This document shows, one piece after another, positions 34,196 to 43,531 of a DNA stretch of 64,000 nucleotides. Every line of letters begins with the position of its first letter. Within the stretch, counting starts at the first letter, position 1. Below the pieces are notes generated by a model, which saw nothing but the letters and a program-made list of their open reading frames with translations, searched no databases and was not told the origin of the DNA. The DNA comes from Pseudozyma flocculosa PF-1. Its lineage: Eukaryota > Basidiomycota > Ustilaginomycetes > Ustilaginales > Ustilaginaceae. The stretch covers positions 1,853,759-1,917,758 of the forward strand of contig NW_006920869.1 of the NCBI RefSeq assembly GCF_000417875.1. The letters are read 5' to 3'. The position numbers and the translations under genes were made by a program.

Positions 34196-35487
34196 ATGCC
34201 ACCCAGGAAAACAAGAGCATCCGCAAAGGCAGCCCAGCCGCCGCAGACACAAGATCCGCCGACCATGGCCGCCGACACCGAGGCGAACCCAGCACAGGCT
34301 CCAGCAGAGCAAGAAGTCGAACAACAGCCTAGCAGCAGCAAGTCAAAGGCAAAGGGGAGAGCCTCGAGACACCAGCCGCTAGTCGAAGAGCAAGAGCAAG
34401 ACCCATCCGCACCAGCCGATCCACCGGCAGAGACCACCACAGCGCCACCAGACGAGGAAGAGGAACAATCACCGCCCGCACCAGCATCCCTCGCGGAACC
34501 ATTAGCAGCATCACCATCAGCGTCGAAAATGAGCATGGACGAGCGCATGGCCAAGTTCTCCTCGCTCCGCAAAAAGATGGCCGACTCGAGCAAGGCCAAC
34601 CGCAAAGATATCCTCTCGGAGCAGGCCAAGGCCAGATCACAGGCGGGCAGAAAGGGGATGGCCCAGTCGCGCAAGATGGCGGAGGCAGAGAAGTTGCTCG
34701 AGGAGAGGGATCTCAAAGAATCTGGCGAGGACGTCGAACGCCACCGCAACTTTGGCTACAGCATCGAGGACAACGAGCGGTGGGAGGCCAAGCTGGCCGA
34801 CAAGGAGCAGAGAAAGGACAAGGGGTTGATGGGTGAGTTCGACGCCTCGCGGGGGCGCGCGCTGTTGCTTCAGAGACGGAACAGCGTCTGACGTTTGTGC
34901 CTCGTCGAACCGCAACTCACGCCCGCAGACTTCAAGGACATGGCGGAGCGCTCCTACCAGCGCCAGATTCGATCGATGAAGCCCGACCTCTCGAGCTACG
35001 AAGCGCAGCGAGCCGCCCTCGAGTCGCAGTCGGCCGGCGGCCCCGCTTCCAGCTCCTCTTCGGCGCTCACCGTGCGTTCCGGCTCGGGCACATCGGGCCA
35101 GGTGGTCCGGCGCGAGGACCTCTACCGCGACGCCTCGACCGTCTACTACGGCGACCACAAGCCGACCGACGAGGCCATCGACCGCGTTGTGGGCCACCTC
35201 AACCTCGAACAGGAGCAGATCAAGCGCAGGTCGCGCATCCGCAAGGACGACACCGACGGCGAGGTCGATTACATCAACAAGAAGAACCAGCACTTTAACA
35301 AGAAGCTCAAGAGGTACTACGACGAGTACACAAAGGAGATCCGCGAGAACTGTGAGTGTGCGCCATGGTCTCAGGGGCCAACGTGGGTCCAGCGGATGTG
35401 CTTTGCTGACCAGCGCGATCGTCGCTCACCACCTGCATCTCGGGGCTTCTCCTCGTCTGTGCCACAGTCGAACGCGGCACTGCGTGA
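34196..35487 (+). CDS. SYF2: Pre-mRNA-splicing factor SYF2
   Basis: Component of the NineTeen/Prp19-associated complex in the activated spliceosome. Three exons: 34196-34832, 34929-35351, 35468-35487; 359 residues. About 110 N-terminal residues are Pro/Ala/Glu-rich and poorly structured. The conserved core runs from DERMAKFSSLRKKMADSSKA through GYSIEDNERWEAKLADKEQR, DFKDMAERSYQRQIRSMKPD and INKKNQHFNKKLKRYYDEYT, and ends in ENFERGTA. The last coding exon has only 20 nt; it recovers the ERGTA ending of the family, which confirms the splice choice. Intron donors are GTGAGT. Divergent from UPF3. Confidence 0.93.
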
Positions 35488-35931
35488 GTGGATGGTGGTG
35501 GCGACAGTCTCCCGCAGGCTGGACCTTAGCTAACGCTCGGTCTCCCTTTTGTCTTCCTTGTCCTCATCACAGCCTCTGATGCCTCCCTCCGACTGTCGAT
35601 GTGCCCCGACCCTTGTACACTATCATGTCGCCCGACGCGCTCCGCTCCTTTGTCGGAATCGCACGAACACACACAACAGTCTGGACTGCCGAAGCTCGGC
35701 CAACGCGACCGTGATGGGGAGCACGATAGTCTGAATTCAGCTGGGGCGGTCGGAGGAAGAGAAGGACACGAGAGTGTTGGAGCGGGATCAGGTGCTGGCG
35801 ATGCAGCTGCGACGCTGCACCGTACGGATTTGACCCGCCGTTGCTGCAGTCCTTCGCTCTTGCTCGACGGGACCTTGTCGCTCCCCGAGGAGGAGGAGGA
35901 GCAGTTCAGTCCAAAGGTTGCATCGACCTTG

Positions 35932-35948
35932 CCCCCCCCCCCCCCCCC
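35932..35948. repeat. 17-nt C homopolymer
   Basis: An uninterrupted run of 17 C residues on the plus strand. Its length may be affected by sequencing. Confidence 0.85.
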
Positions 35949-37575
35949 GCCCGTTTCCCTCATCTCGACTTTGCAGGCATCACCAAGAAGACGACGATCC
36001 TCCACTCTGCATCGGGTTTGGAACATGTACTCGCAGGTCAGAGCCTCGTGTGCTCGCTGCACAGCTTTGTGGACCGCGATATCGTCCCTGCCTCCTTTCG
36101 ATGGGGCAACAAGCCGTTCAGCTTGTCCACCGTCAGGTCATGGCTTCAGCACTTGAAACGCAGAGAGCGAGAGGGGAGCAACTGTACTCGAACAGCGGCC
36201 GATGCTTCTGTACGACGACTCGACAATCTTGGCGGAAGAGAGAAGATGGTTGAAGTGAAGCAAAGAAGGTCTCTTCAACCACCGCAAATTGCGTTGGCAG
36301 CAGCAGTAGGCTCAGATGGGCCGAGGCGGCGGGGCCGGCCACCGGCAACAGCGGCAGCGCCTGCTTGAGCGACTGCAGCAGCAGCCGCTGTATTTTTGGA
36401 CCGGCGGGTACCGTGGCCGTCGCTCGGGTGTTCCGGGTTCCGACGCACGTCGTTGACTGCCGATGCCCGCAGGCACGGACGGAGCGGACCCTGCCTGGCC
36501 TGGCCGGCCTGGCCGCCGACCCGCTTCCACCAAAACGTCATGGCCGGAGGACCCGCTGAGATGCACATAGCACAGCCTCGCCCGCTTAGCTTGCTTGCCC
36601 CAACATCTCGATGCTTGTCTCGGTCGTGGAAGCGCGGTCAACGCACGGCCAGCTCGTCTCGGGTCCGCTCCGACGGCGAGGACCGCTTCCATGCCCGAGC
36701 CTGTCTCTCGTCGGTGTTTGCCTGCCCGCTTGCTGGCTCCGAAGCAAGCCCGCCCCAAGTGCCAGATCGACTTTCGCTCGGATGGTCCATCCCCGAGCAG
36801 GCAGGATGATGCATCCATGCTGGCATGCGCACGTAAGGCTCCTTGCTTGTTGACAACGACGCGGCCTGCACGATGAGCTCGAAGAAGTCCATCCGTCCGT
36901 GCGTGTGGATGCGGATGACGAGCGAGAGGGAGCGAGGATGCATGCTGCGCGGATACGCCACACGCTGCTCTGCGCAGCACGCACGCCCGCACGAAAGCAC
37001 GCACGGTGGCGAAGGTGGCGTCAAGGACGACGGCGAAGGCGACAGAAGACGCGGACCGAGGACAACGACGACGGCGATGATGATCGCCAGCCACTTTGGT
37101 TGCGGCGCGGCGGTATCGCATCCAGCAGCGAGAGCGCAAAGCAAGCCAGCAGCAAAGTCCAGCCGGGGAGGCAATCGGCCTGCGGAGCGTGACAAAGGCT
37201 TGCGCCGTTTTCGACAGCAGCGCATCCGGCCCCTGCCTCGCCTCGCCCCGCCTCGCCTGGCCCAAGCGCGGGACCCTGCCTGACCGCCTTCCCCGTCCCC
37301 AACGACGACGTCATTCCGGTGCGGGGTCAGGCTCTGCTGAGTGGCGGACAGGCCGCGGCCGGTGGATGCGGCGGCGGCTCCCCTCGAGCCTGGCCGCCCC
37401 TTGCACCCTGCCTGCCTGTACCATAGCCTGCCCGCCCGCTTGCTCCCCAACCCAGCCTGGCCAAGCCCGGCCTACCTAGCCCAACACCGAGCCAGACCCT
37501 GCCTGCGCTGCTTGCTTGCTTGACGTGGGTGGCCCCGGCCCTCGTCTGGTCGTCTGTCGGCTGGCCCCGAAACTG

Positions 37576-37598
37576 GACTGGCCTGGCCTGGCCTGGCT
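37576..37598. repeat. (GGCCT)n tandem repeat
   Basis: About four copies of the GGCCT unit also seen at 28721-28750. Confidence 0.8.
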
Positions 37599-37780
37599 GC
37601 CCGCTGAAAGCTGCCCTAGGTGGTGTTGGTTGCACCGCCACGCCAAGCTCGCCTGGCCTCGCCGGCTGGCCGCAGCGGCAAGCAAGCCTACGTCGTCGAC
37701 GTGGAAGCCAACCTGCCTGCCAAGCAAGCCCACCCCTCGTCACTCCGCTGCCGTGGCCTCCCGCCCCCTGCCTCTCGACC

Positions 37781-37810
37781 TGGCCAGGCCAGGCCAGGCC
37801 AGGCCAGGCC
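37781..37810. repeat. (CCAGG)n tandem repeat
   Basis: Six copies of CCAGG, the reverse complement of the GGCCT-type unit in another register, lie about 190-220 nt upstream of the HSP12-like start. Confidence 0.85.
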
Positions 37811-37878
37811 AATGCGCCTGCTCCTTGAGCCCTCCTCTCTCCCCCTCGCCCCCTCCCCCCCGAAGGCCTGGTCGAAGG

Positions 37879-37885
37879 TATATAA
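37879..37885 (+). promoter_or_regulatory. TATA box of HSP12-like gene
   Basis: The sequence TATATAA stands about 120 nt before the start ATG, in strongly GC-rich surroundings, followed by a CT-rich leader. This is the clearest TATA box in the window. Confidence 0.75.
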
Positions 37886-38001
37886 CCTGGCCCCCTGGCC
37901 CGTCCCAGCTTCCCTCTCTCTCCATCTCACCACCGCACAAACGCATCTCACAACTACTCTCTCTCTCACACACAACCAACCAACCAAACACTCTCGCAAA
38001 C

Positions 38002-38378
38002 ATGTCTGACACCGGTCGCCAGGGATTCGCTGACAAGGTGAGCATCCGCCCATCGCTGCCTCGATGCTTGCCGCCATCATCCATCCGCTTGCCTTTGTGC
38101 AACGAGGATCGACGAACCTTCCGACTGACCCTTACCTCTCCCTCTCCCCTCTTCCTCTCCAGGCTTCGTCGGCCATCAAGCCCGACTCGCAGAAGTCGAC
38201 TGGCGAGGTTGCTAAGGAGAAGCTCGACAACGCCGCCGCCACCCTGCAGCCCGACTCGACCAAGTCGACCTCCCAGCAGGCCGGTGACAAGCTCTCGGGC
38301 TCGGACAAGTCGGACGAGTCGCTCCTCGACAAGGCCAAGAACGCCGTCGGCCTCAACAACAACAACACCACCGCCTAA
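38002..38378 (+). CDS. HSP12-like small stress protein
   Basis: Small hydrophilic protein of the Hsp12/WH11 family, which in yeast is induced by stress and stabilises membranes. Two exons, 38002-38037 (12 codons) and 38163-38378, give 83 residues. The start MSDTGRQGFADKASSAIKPD matches the family N-terminus (MSD-x-GR-x-x-F-x-D-K), followed by helical Asp/Lys/Ser-rich segments (DSQKSTGEVAKEKLDNAA, DSTKSTSQQAGDKLSG) and an Asn-rich end. No membrane segment and no cysteine are present. The upstream TATA box, CT-rich leader and STRE-like cores suggest strong, inducible expression. Confidence 0.88.
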
Positions 38379-38903
38379 ATAGCGGCGACGTCGTCGTTGT
38401 CGTCGGCCGGGGATCAAGAGTAGCGATGATGGCGTCGTGATGCTCCTGCAGCAGCGGCCGTGGCCGTCGAGGCCACCTCGGGCAAGCATCCCAGCCCCCG
38501 ACTCCCCCTCACCCCGCCGCACCACGCGCTCCATTCTTCGCTGTCCCCCTCTATGCCATCTCCGTTCTCCGTCTCTTCCACACACACATACCACTCTGTT
38601 GCCCGCCCTGCCCTACTCGGACCGGCAGGTGCTCGCTCGTTGTCTTCTTGTGATCACCCCAAGCCACTGTAGCAATACAAATAGTAACCCAATGTCCAAC
38701 CATCGCCTTCCATGCCTCTCTCTCTTCACCGTGTGCTCCACCATCCGTGCTCGTCGACCGCCCGAATGTGCAAAGGTGCACCTCGCGACGTGCCTCCATT
38801 TCCATCCGACTTTCGGCGCTCTTTTCTACTCTCGACAACGGACAAGATGGACTGGCATGATGCTCTATGTTGGGTTCCTTCACAGATCGAGGTGACCTGG
38901 GGG
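38379..38903. other. Convergent 3' flanks
   Basis: This 525-nt gap lies between the stops of the HSP12-like gene and the convergent glutamate 5-kinase gene. It holds the two 3' untranslated regions; nothing else was recognised. Confidence 0.5.
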
Positions 38904-40611
38904 CTATTCGAGGGCAAAGGTATGTAGCGCCACCTGTTCGGTCACGTAGTCGCTGTCGGCGTAGCCCAGCACCGACGTGATCTGCGAGCTGGTGGCGTCA
39001 ATATCGGGCGAGGTGGAGCGGTCGGGGGGTCAGTGACGGCCTTGGCCGGGCATGCTAGGAAGACCGGGACGGATCGACTCACCTCTTGATGCCCTTGATC
39101 CTCTCGCTCTCTATCGACGTGTAGTTGGCCAGTGCCCGCCCGACCTCGACAAGTTTCCAGGTGGGCTGCTTCGCACCCTCTCCTGTCATCGTCATCGTCG
39201 TCGTCGTGGTCGCTGACCCCGCAGCATCCGTCGTCACATCGGGGCGGGTCTCGGCCTCGACGGCCTGTCGGACAACGAGGCGGACGGCCTGCATCCTCTC
39301 CCAGTTTCCCTCGACGCCAACGACGCCAGCGGGCAGCAGCCTTCCGCCCGAATCGGCCTTGGCGATGCGTCGGAACGCGCCCTCGTCGATGATGAGGGAG
39401 CCGGCGGGATGGAGGGCATGGAGGATGCTCCACTTGCGCGAGGGCAGCGGGTTGGCCTTGGGCAGGAAGAGGGTGTGGGGCGGCGCGTCGAGCGGCGGGT
39501 AGCCCACCTGCTCGGCCTCTTCGGGCGGCAGCAGCGACGACGTCGACGACGCCAGCGACGCCGGGACGCTCGCCTGCGACGCCAGGTCCGTCTCGATGAT
39601 GTCGAGGATGTTGGACGGGTGCGAGCCGTTGAGGATCACGGTCGATACCCCCGCGGCCGTCGCCAGCTCGGCGGCGATGAGCTTCGTCTGCATGCCCCCC
39701 GTCCCGAAGCTCGAGCCGGGCGTCGCGACCGAGACTGCGCGGAGGCCAGACGAGCAGGAGGAGAAAAGGGGAGCTCACGGCGGATCAGGTGTCAGCCATC
39801 ATCGATATCCTCTTGCTGACCCACCACGGTGGTGCGAGGACCGTGGAGTTCAGCTGACTCACCAGCCTTTCTGGCACTCAGGACGTCCTTGACGACGCCG
39901 AGTCTGCGTGCATTTGGGTCGGACCGCGGGTTGCCCGTATAGAGGCCGTCGACGTCGGTGCAAAGGAAGAGGTAGTCGGCGTCGACGAGGCCGGCCGTGA
40001 TGGCCGAGAGCGTGTCGTTGTCGCCGAAGCGCAGCTCCGACACGCTGACGGTGTCGTTCTCGTTGACAATGGGGATGGCGTTGAACGACGATAGCAGCGT
40101 GTGCAGCGTCGTTCGTGCGTTTTGGTATCTCGGTCGCTGCGGGGCGGCGCGGGGGTTGGGAGAAGGCGGAGGTGGTCAGAAGGGGAAGGTCGGGCATGGA
40201 GCTCGCCGGCCAGCCGCGCAGACTCACGTCGGCGATATCGTTCCTAGTGAGGAGGACCTGCGCGACGTCGATGCCGACATTGCCAAACAGACTGTCCCAT
40301 AGCGCAATCAGGCGGAGCTGGCCGAGGGCAGCGAGGGCCTGGCGCTCGCCGAGGCTCTTGGGCCGCTCGTTGACCTTCATGCGCAGCCTGCCCATTCCAA
40401 TGGCGCCGGAGCATACGATGACGACGCGGTGTCCCTTGACGCGCAGCGCATGGCAGGTCTCGACGAGCGAGGAGAGGATCGAGAGCTTGGGGTGCTGCGT
40501 CGTCTCTGAGAGGATCGACGAGGTGCCCAGCTTGATGACTATCGTCTTGGCATTTGGGTCCTTGTGGTGGTGGTGGTGGTGATGGTTGTTGTTGTTGTTG
40601 GAGGATGACAT
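38904..40611 (-). CDS. PRO1: Glutamate 5-kinase with PUA domain
   Basis: First step of proline synthesis: ATP-dependent phosphorylation of glutamate. Four exons: 40611-40228, 40136-39863, 39734-39083, 38988-38904; 464 residues (yeast Pro1 428). The amino-acid kinase domain begins [12 protein letters not shown] and includes [58 protein letters not shown] and [20 protein letters not shown] linker leads to the PUA domain (KPSRKW-like [43 protein letters not shown]), ending [20 protein letters not shown]. The N-terminus has five Asn and seven His in a row. The last intron was chosen to restore the family's SSxI-x-x-VLGY ending. Call is certain; the start is the only upstream ATG. Confidence 0.95.
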
Positions 40612-41044
40612 GACGAAGCCGGTGCGGTTCGCTGGCCAGCAAGAGCGAGGCGAATGGTGTCGTAGGGGGTTGGGCAGCTGCGGGACGAGAAGAAAGAGTA
40701 GCGAGCAAAGAGTCGCAGTCAAGAAGGCGAGGTGGGGGTCCGGGCAGCTGTGCCCAGGGACGGCTTGCCTGCTTGCTCCTGATTCTGACTCCACCTCGCC
40801 TCCCGCCCTCTCGCCGGGCCTCGGGCCACGCCCAAAATTCCTCTGGATTTGGCCGTTCAAACCTCCGGGGCCCGAACTACTGCCCTCAGTCGCGCTTCGA
40901 CACTCTGGCTGGAGCACACAAACTCGCCTAGCTGTCTGGGAGTCGCACCGCTCTCTTCGTCGTCGCTCTCCACCATGCTACTGTTGGCTACAAGTACAAT
41001 CTGGCCTCGTGGGGACGACGACCTACCCCGCCTTGCGCTGCTGC
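40612..41044. other. Intergenic, PRO1 promoter and RFC 3' flank
   Basis: This 433-nt gap between two minus-strand genes holds the PRO1 promoter and the 3' untranslated region of the RFC subunit. Nothing further was recognised. Confidence 0.45.
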
Positions 41045-42704
41045 TCACGCCTTGCCGTCCGTGGCGACCACGGCCTGGATCTTGAGGCAGAGGTTGAGCA
41101 GCTGCAGCTCCTCGTCGGCGCCGTCAATCAGGCTCTTGTCCATCTCGGCCATCTGCAGCGCGCTCTTGGCCTTGATCCTCGCGTTGAGCGTGGCGTGCCC
41201 GATGATGGCGTCGTGCAACTGGATCAGCAGCTGCGTAATCGAAAAGCCCTCGCGCGCAATCGACCGCACCGCGTCTCGGATCACCTGGAACGACGACGAC
41301 GACGATCCCCGCCCGCCCTTCTTCTGCACGCTCGTCATCTCGACGTCGCCGTCGGCGTCCGTCTCGGCCGGCTCGATGCCCATCGCCGTGCAGAGGCCCA
41401 TGATGACCGCCTGGGGCACCACGCCCGCGATCTCGACAATCGAGTCTGGTGCAATGGCCGTGCGTTCTGTGCCCTCGATGCTGTGGAGGCGCGATGCCGA
41501 CTGCAGGTAGGTGATGGCGCGCCGCAGGTCGCCGTCCGACGTCGTGATGAGCGTATCCAGCACGCCCTCCTCGAACTCGACGCCCTCGGCCTTGGCAATC
41601 GACTCGAGCCTCGTCTTTGTGCTCTCGGTGGCCAGCGATCGGAATCGGAACTTGCTGCACCGTGACGCCAGCGGCTCGATGATTCTGCGGTGCGGTGCCG
41701 TGCCAGGGGCGACGGCGACGAAGCGTTCATCAGTCGATCCGTCTAGTCACTGTGCCGTGCCAGCGCTCCACGGGCACCGCAGCATGCTCACCTCGTCACG
41801 TAGTTGCAGACCAGGCAGAAGCGGGTGATTTTGGAGTACTGCTCCATGATGCGGCGCAGCGCGCTCTGGGCATCCTGTGTCATGCTGTCGGCCTCGTCGA
41901 GGATGATGATCTTGAAAGGCGGACACGGGTAGTCGCTGCGTGACGGGGAATCATGCCGGGCAGGGGCATCCGGGTGGTCAGCAGGCAGATCAGGTAGGTA
42001 GGAGCATGGCGGCTAGTGCGTCGGCCACGCTCACATTTTGGGGTTGGTGACTGCGAGCTTGGCAAAGTTTTTGATCTTTTCGCGGACGACCGAGATGCCG
42101 CGCTCGTCGGAGGCGTTGAGCTCGAGCACCCTCGTCTTGATCAGCTCCGGTCTGCGGAAGGGTGGACGCGCATGGCGAGGTCAGAGAAGGGGCTGTGGCT
42201 TAGCTCGCAGTGCTTCAAGCCTGTGCCTCGATCTAGGCGCAACAGCAGGCGGTGGGGTCCTCACCCAAACAGCTGTCGTGCGAGCGCGAGGATGGTCGAC
42301 GTCTTTCCCGTCCCTGGCGGGCCGTAGAAGAGCATATGAGGCAGCTGGCGAGGGGGTAGTGCAGAGGATGACAGGACGAGGCGATGAGCGTGCGAGCGGG
42401 CGCACTTGATAAGACGGCCGAGATGCTCACGTTGCTCGACATTAGGGTTTTTTGTAGCACGGCGACGGTATGCTCCTGAGACGCCACCTCGTCAATCGTC
42501 TTTGGTCGGCTGGTGAGCGGGCAGAGGAGCGGCAGGGAGCAAGCGTCAGCCAAGCTGAGTAGCAACGTGGAGCAGCAGCGCAAGAGAGAGGTGAGCCACT
42601 CACTACTTTTCCACCCATGGGCGCATGGCGGCTCGCTGCTCTGCGATTTTCTTGTCCTGTGCGCTCTGGCCGGCGGCGGCCCTGGAGGATGGTTGGAGGA
42701 ACAT
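41045..42704 (-). CDS. Replication factor C subunit (yeast Rfc2 / human RFC4 type)
   Basis: Small subunit of the RFC clamp loader that opens PCNA during DNA replication. Six exons: 42704-42604, 42509-42431, 42344-42265, 42151-42035, 41935-41792, 41684-41045; 386 residues. The RFC boxes are in order: [15 protein letters not shown], Walker A GPPGTGKT (about 68-75), [20 protein letters not shown], Walker B ILDEAD (about 137-142), [10 protein letters not shown] and SRC (about 181-183), then [15 protein letters not shown]. It matches human RFC4 better than other subunits through PCPPFKI and [15 protein letters not shown]. An acidic/Ser/Gly-rich insertion (about 35 residues, 41290-41390) splits the C-terminal collar domain. 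Divergent from the CAF-1 gene. Confidence 0.93.
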
Positions 42705-43531
42705 GGCGGGCGAGCGGGCGGACGGGCTCACTGAGAGTGGCACAGAAGGGAAGAAGAAGGGATGGTGTCGGTGGTGGTGGCGTCGAGTGGGCAGGGCGAT
42801 GCTGTGAGGTCAGTGGGCCGTCGGTCTGTGCTGCGCTTGCTGCGCCTGCTGCGCCTGGTTGGTGGTGCTTCTGGCCTGGCTTGGCCTTGGGCAGGCTGGG
42901 CCATGGGTTGGGCTTGAGTGTTGCCTGGCCGGGCCCTTTTGCAAACTTCCTCCACAAGCCGGGCTGGGCGAGCCCTCAAGAGTCAGAGGTGCCGCTGGCG
43001 CTGGCGGGTCCACTTTAACTGCGCGTCGCGTCGACTACACACAGTCGAGCGGCGCTGGCGGGCAGACAGCAGGCCACTCCAACACCGAGGCTGCCTGGCC
43101 AGGAGACGCGCAGCCAGAGACAGAGAGAGCCTGCCTGCCTGCCCAGGCTGACCTGCAATTTCCCGACACGCCGCGCTCGCTCCCCTTTGTCGGCGCGCTG
43201 CGCTGGGCCAAGCCAAGCCAGCTCTGGGCTATGCCTGCCTATCGCTCTCGGCCTCCGCGCTGCTGCTGCTGTCACTGACTGCTGCTCCTCTGCCGCCACC
43301 ACCATCCCCTCGGTCCCCCACCACTCATCTGAAGCAGCTCCCCTCTCTGCTCCGACCCCAACCCCAACCCACACCCCGCAGCACCTCATCGCCCTTCCCC
43401 CAACCCTGTCTGTGCCGCCTCGTCGAATCGCCTCACTCCCAATTCAACACTCTACCTGTCACGACCACGACCAACGTTAGCCATTGCCTCGATCGCACCT
43501 CTCATCCATCGCCTCTTGCCTGCGCTCAGCC
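42705..43531. promoter_or_regulatory. Divergent promoter between RFC subunit and CAF-1 large subunit
   Basis: The 827 nt between two divergent replication-linked genes must contain both promoters. Two adjacent CGCGT cores (43022-43031) and one ACGCG (43106-43110) resemble the MluI cell-cycle box used by fungal MBF to drive G1/S genes. CGCG motifs are frequent in GC-rich DNA, so the functional reading is inference. Other parts are GGCAGG-like or pyrimidine-rich. Confidence 0.5.

Larger units (their letters stand above)
35488..38001. other. 2.5 kb gene-poor region upstream of HSP12-like gene
   Basis: No gene could be supported here. The stretch contains a 17-nt C run (35932-35948) and GGCCT/CCAGG tandem tracts (37576-37598, 37781-37810). 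The last 200 nt hold a TATA box and a CT-rich leader for the HSP12-like gene. Two CCCCT cores (37842-37846 and 37850-37854) match the yeast stress-response element (STRE) and may drive stress induction; this is inference because CT-rich DNA yields CCCCT easily. Confidence 0.5.

Noticed and set aside
36312..37450. Minus-strand frames of about 300 codons before the HSP12-like gene
   Set aside because: They run through GGCCT and CAGGC tracts and are Ala/Arg/Pro-rich without motifs; probably not genes.
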